From positions 1 through 64,000 of the forward strand of contig NZ_FMZS01000004.1 of the NCBI RefSeq assembly GCF_900101265.1: DNA of 64,000 nt. Direction: 5' to 3'. The notes beneath the pieces are model-generated. The model was not told where the DNA came from and searched no databases. It saw only the letters and a program-made list of their open reading frames with translations. The DNA comes from Massilia sp. PDC64 (GTDB taxonomy: Bacteria; Pseudomonadota; Gammaproteobacteria; Burkholderiales; Burkholderiaceae_D). Each line of letters opens with the position of its first letter. The first letter of the stretch is position 1. Of this stretch, positions 1 through 9,040 are shown piece after piece. The position numbers and the translations under genes were made by a program.

Positions 1-311
1 AGGTAGACCGGCATGAAGAACACGGCGACGATGACGAGGGTGGCGGCGGCCATCAGTTCGTACACGGCGATGGCCATGCCGATGCGGAAGCCCGATCCGC
101 TCATGCCGATGAACTGCTCGGCGGAGATGTTGGACGCGATCAGCGACGCGCCGATGGCCCACCAGGTGAGCGAGCCTTCGGCGAGGAAGTAGTCGTGCGA
201 GGCGGACGTGTTCGCGCTCTTCTTGCGGCGGTAGACCCACAGGCCGTAGCCGGCGACCACGACGAAGTAGAACAGGAAGACGATGGTGTCTAGACGGGAG
301 ATCAGATTCAT
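1..311 (-). CDS. Sodium/solute symporter (SSS family), N-terminal part
   Basis: The start codon and first ~103 residues are present; the rest lies beyond the left edge. The visible part has an N-terminal hydrophobic helix, a short basic loop (YRRKKSA), the SSS-family segment around HDYFLAEGSLTWWAIGASL, then SNISAEQFIGMSGSGF, which matches the conserved TM1-TM2 region of vSGLT-like sodium/sugar symporters, and a further hydrophobic helix. Family knowledge: inner-membrane Na+-coupled uptake of sugars such as galactose or glucose. It lies 30 bp downstream of the GH53 galactanase on the same strand, so it is probably co-transcribed and likely imports galactan breakdown products. The substrate is inferred from context only. 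Confidence 0.85.
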   Translation of the reverse strand, partial: MNLISRLDTIVFLFYFVVVAGYGLWVYRRKKSANTSASHDYFLAEGSLTWWAIGASLIASNISAEQFIGMSGSGFRIGMAIAVYELMAAATLVIVAVFFMPVY

Positions 312-341
312 AGGTTGGTCTCGGTTGTGATTCGTGCGGGA

Positions 342-1346
342 TCAAAGCTCCAGGAAGGCGTCCATGATCGCGGTCGGCTTGCCGCTGCGATCAAAGGCAC
401 CCATCGGATAGCCCTTCCAGTCGTAAGCCTCGGGCTCCCAATAAAACACGCCGCGCGCCATGCCGCCATCGACGGCCCTGGCCTTGGCGATCAGGTCGGC
501 GATGACCGCCTTGCCGTCCGGGTGGTCCCACGGCACGCCGACTTCGGACAGGATCACCGGCTTGCTGTAGCGGTGCACCATGTCGTTCAGGTTGGCGAGG
601 CAGGCGGCCGTGGCGCTTTGCCACGTGTGGTTCTTCGCGGTCGTCGGGTACGACGACACGCCGATCATGTCGAAGCGCGCGCCATGCGCCTTCAGGCCGT
701 CGAAGTTCCAGCGGAACGTGGCGTTGTCGTGGCAGTTGTCGACGTGGACGATCACGATCGCGTCCGGGAACACCTGCTTGACGGCGCCGTAGCCGCTGTC
801 GACGAAGCGGGCGTAGTTGTCCATGTGTTTCGTCGCGTCGCCCTCGGGCCACAGCAGCCCGGTGCGCGTCTCGTTGCCGACCTGGACCCAGGTGGGCTTG
901 ACGCCCGCGTCGCGCAGGGCGGTCAGCACGGACCGCGTATGGTCGGCGACGGCGGCCGCCAGCTGCGGCACCGTGTAATTGACCCAGGCCTTCGGTTTCG
1001 TCTGCTGCTGCGGGTCGGCCCAGGAATCGCTGTAGTGGAAGTCGATCATGACGCGCATGCCGGCGGCCTGCGCGCGCTTCGCCTTGGCGACGACGTCCGT
1101 CGTGCCGTTCCAGCCGTCCTCCGGGTTCACCCACGCGCGCAGGCGGATGGCGTCCATGCCCTGTTGCTTCAGGATGGCGTACAGGTCCGTGGTCTTGCCG
1201 TCGCGGTCGCGGAATACCCGGCCGGCGGCTTCCATCTCGCTGACCCAGCCGACGTCGGCGCCCTTGGCGAAGTTGGCATCGGCTGCGTGCGCGAGGGGAA
1301 ACCCGAGCGCAAGCGAGGCCGCGAGGGCGGAAAAGAGATGCTTCAT
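342..1346 (-). CDS. Secreted arabinogalactan endo-beta-1,4-galactanase, GH53
   Basis: A 334-residue protein with a Sec signal peptide (residues 1-21, cleavage after AHA) followed by one GH53 TIM barrel. It cleaves beta-1,4-galactan (type I arabinogalactan side chains of pectin) outside the cytoplasm. The GH clan A catalytic pair is visible: acid/base Glu159 in WVQVGNE and nucleophile Glu268 in VILSEVG. Other family markers are the N-terminal KGADVGWV and IRLRAWVNP. Length is normal for a single-domain bacterial GH53; there is no binding module. It sits upstream of the SSS symporter and downstream of the sensor kinase, all on the minus strand, forming a small galactan-use cluster. A TAGAAT-like -10 at 1395-1400 (minus strand) could serve it, but no good -35 is seen. 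Confidence 0.93.
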   Translation of the reverse strand: MKHLFSALAASLALGFPLAHAADANFAKGADVGWVSEMEAAGRVFRDRDGKTTDLYAILKQQGMDAIRLRAWVNPEDGWNGTTDVVAKAKRAQAAGMRVMIDFHYSDSWADPQQQTKPKAWVNYTVPQLAAAVADHTRSVLTALRDAGVKPTWVQVGNETRTGLLWPEGDATKHMDNYARFVDSGYGAVKQVFPDAIVIVHVDNCHDNATFRWNFDGLKAHGARFDMIGVSSYPTTAKNHTWQSATAACLANLNDMVHRYSKPVILSEVGVPWDHPDGKAVIADLIAKARAVDGGMARGVFYWEPEAYDWKGYPMGAFDRSGKPTAIMDAFLEL

Positions 1347-1442
1347 CGGTCTCCGTAGTCGTTATCGTTATTGTTAATCTGGCAGCAAACCGGGATTCTA
1401 GGCAGGAAATGCCATGCGCACCCCATTCATTTTTAGCGTCTC

Positions 1443-4400
1443 CTATGAAATATTCGTATGGCGGCGCGTCGTTTCGGGCAGGCCGTGCGCTTTACCGTAG
1501 GCAACGGCCGCGGGAATCGTCAGGATGATGCGCGCGCCGCCGGCGGTTGCGTCGACGAATTCCAGCCGCGCGCCGATGAGCGCGGCGCGCTCGCGCATGC
1601 CGGGCACCCCGAAGTGCCCGGGCTTGCCGTTCCTGAAGGCGCCGAGCCCCGGACCTTCGTCGGCGACGGACACGACGACCTGCTTCGGGCCGGCATCGAT
1701 CCGCACGGCGACGGCGCCGGCGGTGTGGCGCAAGGCGTTGACCACCGCTTCGCGCACGATCGCGTAGACGTCGTGCCGCAGGTGGGCACACAGCCGGTCG
1801 AGCGCCTCCGGTTCCACGAGCTGCAGGCGGGCACCGGCCCGGGGCACCACCAGCGCCACGTCGCGTTCCAGGATGCGCCAGAACTCCGCGCTGGAGCTGT
1901 AGTCGCTGCGCAGCCCGCGGACTTCGTCGCGGCCCTCAGTGACCACCTGGCCGACGCGCAGCAGCAATTGTTCGAATTCGGCCCGGATGGGGGCCTCCGC
2001 CGGCAGCTTCATCACGAGCGCGTGGATGTTGAACATGAGGCCCTGCACGCTCTGCAGGAAGGTGTCGTGCAGCGAACGCGCGATCGATTCGCGTTCGTGC
2101 ACGCGGATGCGGAATCTGTCCTCGATGCGGCGGACGAGAAGCCGCATGCGCCAGCGGTGGACCAGCGCCAGCAGCAGCGCGACGGCGGCGGTGCAGGCCG
2201 CATAGAACCACGGCGTTTGCGTGAAGGGCGGCGTAACGTGAAGCCGCAGCGTGGCCGGATGCGCGCTGGCGACGCCGCTGTCGTTGATGGCGACGACTTC
2301 GAAGGTGTAGTCGCCGGGCGCGAGGTTGCGGTAGAACGCGGTGCGGCGCGTGCCCGCGTCTTCCCAGTCCGCGCCGGACAGGCGGTAACGGAAGCTCACG
2401 CGCTGCGGCATGCGGAGGCTGGGCGCCGCGTATTCGATTTCGACGTCCTGCGGGCCCGTGCCGAGTTCGAGGCGGCCTTCGGGCGCATGGCGGCGGCCGG
2501 ACGCGGTCAGGCCAAGGATCTCGGCGTCCGGTGCGACCGGGTTCGGTGCGAGGGTACCCGGGGCGATCCAGGCCAGGCCACGCTCGCCGGCGACCCACAG
2601 CCTGCCGTCCCGGTCCGCGGCCAGGGTATCCGAGGCCCAGAGCGACGAGGCGCCGCCGACATAGCCGTCGAGCGCGTCGAACAACTGCCCTTGCAGCGGC
2701 ACGCCCGGATCGCCCAGCGTGCGGGCCCAGTCCTGTGCGGTCACACGGAACAGGCCGGTCGTGGTGTTCAGCCACCAGGCCCCGTCCGGGCCCACGGCGA
2801 TCCCGCGCGCGGCACCGATGCCGCCCGGCGCGGCGATCCGCATCGCTTCGAGGCGTCCGTTGCGTACCAGTCCGTAGCCGCGCGTACCCGAGACGACGGT
2901 GACCGGACCCGCATGCACGTATTCGATGTCGCCGATGTCGACGCCAGGCGCAACGGGGATATCGCGGATGCCCGCACGATCGGCGAGCGCCAGCCTGCCG
3001 CCCTGGTAGGCGAGCCAGGCGCGCCCGGCGGCGTCGACGGCGGTCGACCTGGCGCCCCGCCCGGATACCTCGACCTGCGTCCATTGGCCGTCGCGATAGT
3101 GCCAGGTGCCGTGGGCGCTGACCTGGAGCCAGATGTCGTCACGGCCGGCCGCGATGGAGCGGAGCAGGAGCGGTGTGCCCGGCGCGACCGGTATGGGCGG
3201 GAGCGGCACGCGCTGTACACCCGTCGTCGTGTGCCGTTCGATACCTTCTCTGCCCCCGAGCACCAGGCTGCCGTCCGATGCGCGCGCTATCGTTTCCACG
3301 CCGAGCGGATTCGGTTGCGGCACCGGCTTCCCGGCGACGATGCGCCACAGCGCGGAGCTGCGGTTCATGCGCTCCTGCGTGACGGCGACGATGCCGCCGT
3401 CGGGCGCCGGCGCCAGCTGGACGAGGCCTTTGTCGGCCAGTTCGGGGACCATGTGCACGGGCTGGTCGCGCAGGCGCTCCAGTCCGGACGCGGTGCCGAT
3501 CCAGAGCGTGCCTTCACGGTCCACCATGACCGACAGGATTTGGAGGCTGGTCAGTTGGGACGCCTGGTCCAGGCGCTCGTCGCCATGCAGGCCGTCGAAC
3601 GGCGCGCCGGGGCGCCGGCCGGCCGGGCGAACCACGCACAGGCCGACGGGACAGTTCCCCGTCCACAGGTTGCCATCGCGGTCGAACGTGGACTGGTAGC
3701 TGCTGCTGCGGCCGAACCGCCAGGCGGGGGGACGCCCCGACGCCGGTGCGACGTTCTCCAGGCGCTTGCCCAGCACGACCCATACGCTGCCGTCCGCGCC
3801 TTCTATCAGCAAGGGATCCGGCTCCACCTGGCGCACCCGGCGAAATGCCGTCCCGCCCGGCGCGAGCAGGTACAAGGCAGTCCCGTCGGCTGCCCAGATC
3901 CGGTCCATGCCGTCGGCAAGCACGTACTGGGATCCATGGCCGTCGAAGCCGTGCTCCGCACCGATGCGCTCGACCGTGCTGCCACGGATGCGGAACAGGC
4001 CGCGCCTCGCGGCGATCCACGCGTCGCCATTCGCAGCGACGGCGATGGCATAGATGCTGCCCACGTCCGCAAGGGCAGGGAAGTGTTCCAGCCGGCCATC
4101 GCGCAGCACGCTGACGCCGCCCCGGCCGTGGCCGATCCACAGGCGATTGCCGGGGCCGGGCCGAAGCACCGAAATGCCCGTGTGCTGGAGGCGGCTGTCG
4201 TCGCGCGTCTGGTAGGGCATGAAGTGCACACCGTCGAACCGGTACAGGCCGGTCTTGCGGCTGGCGATCCATAACCAGCCGTCCGCGGTCTGCGCGATCG
4301 CGTCGACGAGTCCCGGTGCGCCGTCGACTTCGCTCCACCGTTCGTGCCGGTAACCCTCGATGGGAATGGCGGGATCGAGTGCGCGGGCCAGCGGCGCTGC

Positions 4401-4475
4401 CGCCAGGAGCACGAACAGGAGCAGGAGCGGCAGCATGAGCCGCACGCATCTGCGTTCGAAGAAACTTTTGTTCAT
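1443..4475 (-). CDS. Membrane sensor histidine kinase with periplasmic beta-propeller (Reg_prop/Y_Y_Y)
   Basis: About 1010 residues. After an N-terminal signal/anchor come many propeller repeats of the Reg_prop type (WLWIASRKTGLYRFDG, LWIGHGRGGVSVL, LWIGTASGLERL), then a Y_Y_Y immunoglobulin-like domain (FRYRLSGADWEDAG, LAPGDYTFEVVA), one transmembrane helix, a HisKA_3 dimerisation domain with the phospho-acceptor His in ARSLHDTFLQ, and a HATPase_c domain (REAVVNALRHT, DEGPGLG). This is the architecture of carbohydrate-sensing kinases. No response regulator is adjacent and no HTH is fused, so its partner is elsewhere. I start it at ATG 4475 rather than a TTG six bases upstream. Being 97 bp from the galactanase, it may sense galactan fragments; this is inference. 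Confidence 0.85.
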   Translation of the reverse strand: MNKSFFERRCVRLMLPLLLLFVLLAAAPLARALDPAIPIEGYRHERWSEVDGAPGLVDAIAQTADGWLWIASRKTGLYRFDGVHFMPYQTRDDSRLQHTGISVLRPGPGNRLWIGHGRGGVSVLRDGRLEHFPALADVGSIYAIAVAANGDAWIAARRGLFRIRGSTVERIGAEHGFDGHGSQYVLADGMDRIWAADGTALYLLAPGGTAFRRVRQVEPDPLLIEGADGSVWVVLGKRLENVAPASGRPPAWRFGRSSSYQSTFDRDGNLWTGNCPVGLCVVRPAGRRPGAPFDGLHGDERLDQASQLTSLQILSVMVDREGTLWIGTASGLERLRDQPVHMVPELADKGLVQLAPAPDGGIVAVTQERMNRSSALWRIVAGKPVPQPNPLGVETIARASDGSLVLGGREGIERHTTTGVQRVPLPPIPVAPGTPLLLRSIAAGRDDIWLQVSAHGTWHYRDGQWTQVEVSGRGARSTAVDAAGRAWLAYQGGRLALADRAGIRDIPVAPGVDIGDIEYVHAGPVTVVSGTRGYGLVRNGRLEAMRIAAPGGIGAARGIAVGPDGAWWLNTTTGLFRVTAQDWARTLGDPGVPLQGQLFDALDGYVGGASSLWASDTLAADRDGRLWVAGERGLAWIAPGTLAPNPVAPDAEILGLTASGRRHAPEGRLELGTGPQDVEIEYAAPSLRMPQRVSFRYRLSGADWEDAGTRRTAFYRNLAPGDYTFEVVAINDSGVASAHPATLRLHVTPPFTQTPWFYAACTAAVALLLALVHRWRMRLLVRRIEDRFRIRVHERESIARSLHDTFLQSVQGLMFNIHALVMKLPAEAPIRAEFEQLLLRVGQVVTEGRDEVRGLRSDYSSSAEFWRILERDVALVVPRAGARLQLVEPEALDRLCAHLRHDVYAIVREAVVNALRHTAGAVAVRIDAGPKQVVVSVADEGPGLGAFRNGKPGHFGVPGMRERAALIGARLEFVDATAGGARIILTIPAAVAYGKAHGLPETTRRHTNIS

Positions 4476-4670
4476 ATGCAATTTTCCGCATTTTTTTCGC
4501 CGCCGTCCAGACAGCGCCCGGATATTCGCCGCGTTCCATATACTTTTGACAAGGAGAAAGGAACGCAGGTCATCAGCGCTAAAGAACTATACTGACCCCG
4601 TGCCCGTCGATTCCGGCGGGATTCCGGCTGACGCCGGGCGGCGTCGCCTTATTGGAATCAGGAGGTCGAG

Positions 4671-5219
4671 ATGAGCAAAGCAACATGTATCCTGCGCGGT
4701 GTCGCGCTGGCGTGCGCGCTGTGCGCGGCCGGCTCGCCCGCGATGGCGGCAAAAGATCCGGCGCGGTGGACGCAGGGCGACAAGACGAAAGCCCAGCGCA
4801 TGGCCACGCTGAAGAAGGAAATCAATGCGGCCTATGCCGAGCAGCAGACGGCGTGCAAGAAAAAGTCGTCCGCGAACCGGGCCGCCTGCCTGAAGGAAGC
4901 GCGCCAGATCTACCAGCGCGACATGGCCAATGCGCCGCAACTGCTGGCCCAGGCTCCGCGCGGCGAGGTGTCGGAACGTGTCGTCTCGACGACCACGGCC
5001 CCGGCCACGCCTGACCAGTCGGCGGGCAGCACCGCCTACGGTAGTTCCAGCACGGGCGCCACCGGTTCCGGCGCGGGCACCGTCAGCGGCAAGGACGACG
5101 CGATGCCGCCGAGCGCCGGCCAGACGGGCGGCCTGCCGCCGCCGCGCGTGGACCCGTCGGACAACCGGGCGCCGAACCAGCCGCCGCAAGGCAGCACCGT
5201 GCCGGTCCAGCAGCAGTAA
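4671..5219 (+). CDS. Secreted/periplasmic hypothetical protein with Gly/Ser/Pro-rich tail
   Basis: A 182-residue protein not assigned to a family. It has a clear signal peptide (residues 1-27, ending SPAMAA), a short charged helical region with two cysteines (TACKKKSSANRAACLKEA, near residues 63-79) and a long low-complexity tail rich in Gly, Ser, Thr and Pro that looks disordered. The start has a good ribosome site (AGGAGGTCGAG). A TATACT -10-like hexamer lies at 4588-4593 but without a convincing -35. The paired cysteines in an otherwise helical segment may form an intramolecular disulfide. Function is unknown. Confidence 0.7.
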   Translation: MSKATCILRGVALACALCAAGSPAMAAKDPARWTQGDKTKAQRMATLKKEINAAYAEQQTACKKKSSANRAACLKEARQIYQRDMANAPQLLAQAPRGEVSERVVSTTTAPATPDQSAGSTAYGSSSTGATGSGAGTVSGKDDAMPPSAGQTGGLPPPRVDPSDNRAPNQPPQGSTVPVQQQ

Positions 5220-5282
5220 GGGGCGTCTCGCGCCGCGGGGCGCCGGATGGTAAACTGCCGCCTTTTGCCGCAGAGGACCACG

Positions 5283-6080
5283 ATGGCGCTTCGCGACCGC
5301 GCGCTGGAATTACTGATCGAGACGGACCCCGTCGCCAAGACCGAAGGCGTGGCCGCGCTGGCCGACGCCTGTCGTCGCGGCGCGCTGACGCTCGACAGAG
5401 CCGCCGTCCTGCACACGGACGACGCGGCCATTCCGGGACGTCCGGCACGGCCGGAACTGGTCCCGCCGCGCCTCGTCGGCCGCCGCTCGATGGCGACGGA
5501 GGAAGGCCGCGCGATGCTCGTCCACGCGTTGGCCCACATCGAGTTCAACGCCGTGAACCTCGCGCTGGATGCGGTCTGGCGTTTCCCGGGCATGCCCGAC
5601 GCCTACTATACGGACTGGCTGCGCGTGGCGGCCGAGGAAGCCCATCATTTCACGCTGCTGGCGGCGCATTTGCGCACGCTGGGTTGGAACTATGGCGATT
5701 TTCCCGGCCACGACAGCCTGTGGGAGATGGTCGCCAAGACGAGCGGCGACGTCCTCGCGCGCATGGCGCTCGTGCCGCGCACGATGGAAGCGCGCGGCCT
5801 GGATGCGATTCCGCCACTGCGCGCCAAGCTGGCGCAGGCCGGCGACGAAGCGGCCGCGCGCATCCTCGACGTGCTGCTGCGCGACGAGGTGGGCCACGTC
5901 GAAATCGGCAACCGCTGGTATTTCTACCTGTGCGCGCAGCGCGGCCTGGAACCGGTCGCCACCTACGACGCACTGACCGTGCAGTACAAGGCGCCCGTGC
6001 TGAAGGGGCCTTTCAACGTGGAGGCGCGCCGCCAGGCCGGGTTCACGGAGGCGGAGCTGGCGCGACTCGACAATGCCTGA
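5283..6080 (+). CDS. DUF455 ferritin-like diiron protein
   Basis: A 265-residue protein of the DUF455 family. Ferritin-like helices carry likely metal ligands: HIEFNAVNLALDAV, AAEEAHHFTLLAAHL and LRDEVGHVEIGNRWY (the E..H pattern). These proteins are widespread in proteobacteria; their substrate is unknown, although related ferritin-like enzymes act on tRNA bases. I chose ATG 5283, with AGAGGA just upstream, over an in-frame ATG at 5247 that lacks a ribosome site. Its last 8 bases overlap the start of polB, suggesting translational coupling. Confidence 0.85.
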   Translation: MALRDRALELLIETDPVAKTEGVAALADACRRGALTLDRAAVLHTDDAAIPGRPARPELVPPRLVGRRSMATEEGRAMLVHALAHIEFNAVNLALDAVWRFPGMPDAYYTDWLRVAAEEAHHFTLLAAHLRTLGWNYGDFPGHDSLWEMVAKTSGDVLARMALVPRTMEARGLDAIPPLRAKLAQAGDEAAARILDVLLRDEVGHVEIGNRWYFYLCAQRGLEPVATYDALTVQYKAPVLKGPFNVEARRQAGFTEAELARLDNA

Positions 6081-8457
6081 CGCCATGGACATGCAGGGCT
6101 TCCTGCTGACGCGCCACTGGCGCGATACCGATGCCGGCGTCGAGGTCGAGTTCTGGCTCGCGACGCCGGACGGGCCGCGCCGCGTGCGTCTCGCGCCGCA
6201 GCCGGCCGTCGCGTTCATCCCGGCGGAGCAGGCCGACACGGCGCGCCTGCTGCTGGCGCGCGAACGGGGCGCGGAACTGCGCGAACTGTGCCTGTGCGAC
6301 TTCCGCCACCGCCCCGTGCTGGGCCTGTACTGCACGCAGTACCGCCATCTGCTGCGCCTGGAAAAACGCCTGCGCGAGCACGGCCTCGACGTCTACGAGG
6401 CCGACATCCGTCCACCCGAGCGCTACCTGATGGAGCGCTTCATTATGGCGCCCGTCACGGTCGAGGGCACGCCCGACGCGCACGACCCGCGACTCCTCGT
6501 CGACGCCCGCCTGACACCGGCGCAGGACTACCGCCCGGTGCTGTCGACCGTGTCGCTCGACATCGAGACGACGATGCAGGGCGAGCTGCGCTCGATCGCG
6601 CTGGAGGGCTGCGGCCAGCGCCAGGTCTACATGCTCGGCCCGGCGAACGGGGATGCGTCCGGCCTCGATTTCGACTACGAGGTCGTCGACACGCGGCGCG
6701 ACCTGCTCGACCGGCTGGAAGACTGGATCCGGCGTCACGATCCGGACGCGATCATCGGCTGGAACCTCGTCCAGTTCGACCTGCGCGTGCTGCAGCAACA
6801 TGCGCAGCAGATGCAGCGCCCGCTGCGCCTGGGCCGCGACGGCAGTGCGATCGAATGGCGCGAGCACGGCGGCCGGCAGGAGCATTACTTCGCCGGCATC
6901 GCGGGTCGCCTCGTCATCGACGGCATCGAGGCGCTGCGCGGGGCCACGTGGAGCTTTCCGTCGTTCTCGCTGGAGCACGTGGCGCAAAGCCTGCTGGGCG
7001 AAGGCAAGGCGATCGACAACCCGTACGACCGCATGGCCGAGATCGACCGCATGTTCGCCGAGGACAAGCCGGCGCTGGCGACGTACAACCTGCAGGACTG
7101 CGTGCTCGTCACGCGCATCTTCGAGAAGTCGGACCTGATGTCCTTCCTGCTGGAGCGGGCCAGCGTGACGGGTCTCGCGGCCGACCGCAGCGGCGGTTCC
7201 GTCGCGGCGTTCGAACATGCGTACATCCCGCTGATGCACCGGCTGGGGCGCGTGGCGCCGAACATCGGCGACGTGCCGGGCGCGGACAGTCCCGGCGGCT
7301 TCGTGATGGATTCGCGCTCCGGCCTGTACGATTCGGTGCTCGTGCTGGACTATAAAAGCCTGTACCCGTCGATCATCCGCACGTTCCTGATCGATCCGGT
7401 GGGCCTCGTCGCGGGCCTCGAAGAGCCGGAAGAAGACACCGTGCCGGGCTTTCGCGGCGCGCGCTTCTCGCGCACGCAGCACTGCCTGCCCGGCATCGTC
7501 ACGCGCGTGTGGCAGGGCCGCGATGCCGCCAAGCGCGAACGCAACGCGCCCCTGTCGCAGGCGCTGAAGATCATCATGAACTCGATGTACGGCGTGCTGG
7601 GCACGACGGCGTGCCGCTTCTTCGATTCGCGCCTGGCGTCGTCGATCACGATGCGCGGCCACGAGATCATGCACCGCACGCGCGAGCTGATCGAGGCGCA
7701 GGGCTACCAGGTGATCTACGGCGACACGGATTCCACGTTCGTGTGGCTCGGGCGCGCGCACGAGGACGACGAGGCCCAGCGCATCGGCCGCGCGCTCGTC
7801 GACCATGTGAACGCGTGGTGGCGCGCGCACCTTCAGGACGAGCTGCAGCTCGAGAGCGCGCTCGAACTGGAATACGAAACGCACTTCCGGCGCTTCCTGA
7901 TGCCCACCGTGCGCGGTTCGGAGGAGGGTAGCAAGAAGCGCTATGCGGGTCTCGTGCGCCGCAAGGACGGCAGCGACGACCTCGTGTTCAAGGGGCTGGA
8001 GACCGTGCGCACGGACTGGACCCCGCTGGCGCAGGCGTTCCAGCAGGAGCTCTACGGCCGCGTGTTCCGCGGCGAACCGTACGAGGATTACGTACGCGAC
8101 TACGTGGCCCGGACGCTGCGCGGCGAGCTGGACGAACAGCTCGTGTACCGCAAGCGCCTGCGCCGTCCGCTGGTGGAATACGAACGCAACGTGCCCCCGC
8201 ACGTGCGCGCGGCGCGCGCGGCCGACGAATTCCACGTGCGCCAGGGCCGCCCCCCGCAATACCGCAACGGCGGCTGGATCCGCTACGTGATGACGACGGC
8301 GGGACCGGAGCCGCTGGAGACGCTGGACACGCGCCGCACGCCCATCGACTACGAACACTACCTGACGAAGCAGCTGGAGCCCATCGCGGACGGCATCCTG
8401 CCGTTCCTGGACGACAGTTTTACGCGGCTCACCAGCCCGCAGGGCGCGCTGTTTTAA
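6073..8457 (+). CDS. polB: DNA polymerase II (family B)
   Basis: A 794-residue family B polymerase, closely resembling E. coli Pol II along its whole length. The N-terminal region starts GFLLTRHWRD. The 3'-5' exonuclease is intact: Asp163 and Glu165 in SLDIETT, and AIIGWNLVQFDL. Polymerase motifs are intact: A (LDYKSLYPSIIRTF), B (KIIMNSMYGVLG) and C (YGDTDST, Asp551 and Asp553), plus GSKKRYAGL. Role by family knowledge: repair and translesion synthesis, usually SOS-controlled in E. coli; I see no convincing LexA box before the upstream DUF455 gene. It is translated from within the end of the DUF455 gene and converges with the SUI1-like gene with no gap. Confidence 0.97.
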   Translation: MPDAMDMQGFLLTRHWRDTDAGVEVEFWLATPDGPRRVRLAPQPAVAFIPAEQADTARLLLARERGAELRELCLCDFRHRPVLGLYCTQYRHLLRLEKRLREHGLDVYEADIRPPERYLMERFIMAPVTVEGTPDAHDPRLLVDARLTPAQDYRPVLSTVSLDIETTMQGELRSIALEGCGQRQVYMLGPANGDASGLDFDYEVVDTRRDLLDRLEDWIRRHDPDAIIGWNLVQFDLRVLQQHAQQMQRPLRLGRDGSAIEWREHGGRQEHYFAGIAGRLVIDGIEALRGATWSFPSFSLEHVAQSLLGEGKAIDNPYDRMAEIDRMFAEDKPALATYNLQDCVLVTRIFEKSDLMSFLLERASVTGLAADRSGGSVAAFEHAYIPLMHRLGRVAPNIGDVPGADSPGGFVMDSRSGLYDSVLVLDYKSLYPSIIRTFLIDPVGLVAGLEEPEEDTVPGFRGARFSRTQHCLPGIVTRVWQGRDAAKRERNAPLSQALKIIMNSMYGVLGTTACRFFDSRLASSITMRGHEIMHRTRELIEAQGYQVIYGDTDSTFVWLGRAHEDDEAQRIGRALVDHVNAWWRAHLQDELQLESALELEYETHFRRFLMPTVRGSEEGSKKRYAGLVRRKDGSDDLVFKGLETVRTDWTPLAQAFQQELYGRVFRGEPYEDYVRDYVARTLRGELDEQLVYRKRLRRPLVEYERNVPPHVRAARAADEFHVRQGRPPQYRNGGWIRYVMTTAGPEPLETLDTRRTPIDYEHYLTKQLEPIADGILPFLDDSFTRLTSPQGALF

Positions 8458-8811
8458 TCACCCGCCGGCGCGCTTCGGCCGATGGCCCAGCTTCGATAGC
8501 TCTTCCATGATGCGGTCGCAGTGGTCGCCCTGCACCTCGATCACGCCATCCTTCACGGTGCCGCCGGACCCGCACGCGGTGCGCAGCGCCTTGCCCAGCA
8601 CGGCGAGGGCGGCGGCGTCGAGCGCGAGTCCCTTGACGAGCGTGACGGCCTTGCCGCCCCGGCCCTTCGTCTGGCGCGAAACGCGCACATTGCCGTCGCC
8701 GACGGGCGCGGCGCTCGCCTTGCACGCGCAGGACGCGACGGGCTCCCGGCAGCCGGGGCACATGCGGCCGCTCTCGGTGGAATAGACGAGGCCCCCGTTC
8801 GAATGCTTCAT
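8458..8811 (-). CDS. SUI1/YciH-family translation factor
   Basis: A 117-residue protein. The N-terminal part has two CxxC/CxC-like cysteine groups (CPGCREP, CACK) that may bind zinc. It is followed by the SUI1 (eIF1-like) fold with RVSRQTKGRGGKAVTLVKGL, GGTVKDGVIEVQGDH and the final KLGH segment typical of bacterial YciH. YciH is linked to stringency of start-codon selection in bacteria. The gene converges on polB and its stop codon abuts that of polB, so the two transcripts probably overlap. Confidence 0.9.
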   Translation of the reverse strand: MKHSNGGLVYSTESGRMCPGCREPVASCACKASAAPVGDGNVRVSRQTKGRGGKAVTLVKGLALDAAALAVLGKALRTACGSGGTVKDGVIEVQGDHCDRIMEELSKLGHRPKRAGG

Positions 8812-8878
8812 GGTGTGTCGTGAGTGATGGCTATTCCTCGAGTTTACCAGTCCAGTGTGTCATCGCGCACGATTCGGT

Positions 8879-8907
8879 TTGACGTTCGGCCTAAACGCGG
8901 CTATATT
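8879..8907 (+). promoter_or_regulatory. Sigma70 promoter of the GH16 gene
   Basis: TTGACG (8879-8884), a 17-bp spacer and TATATT (8902-8907) give 5/6 matches to each consensus hexamer at ideal spacing. The start point would be near 8914, leaving a leader of about 127 nt before the GTG start at 9041, with the palindromic operator just inside the transcribed region. Confidence 0.7.
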
Positions 8908-8919
8908 TCTGCTCCATGA

Positions 8920-8935
8920 TTGGAAAGGTTTCCAA
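8920..8935. promoter_or_regulatory. Perfect palindromic operator before the GH16 gene
   Basis: TTGGAAAGGTTTCCAA: two 7-bp arms (TTGGAAA / TTTCCAA) around a GG centre. It lies a few bases past the predicted start point, a position suited to a repressor of LacI type. The 12-bp core recurs inside the coding start at 9075-9086. No regulator gene is adjacent. Confidence 0.65.
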
Positions 8936-9040
8936 TGAAAGCTTCCGCAGGATCCAACAAGACCGGCAGTCCGAGCCGGCACAGCGCGCCCGCCGGCACT
9001 GGCGGTCGCATATCCGTCGAAGTGAAACAGAGGAGTCGAA

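Noticed and set aside
4546..4593. TTGACA at 4546-4551 paired with TATACT at 4588-4593 as one promoter
   Set aside because: The spacing is 36 bp, too long for a sigma70 promoter; at most the -10 is used with a weak -35.
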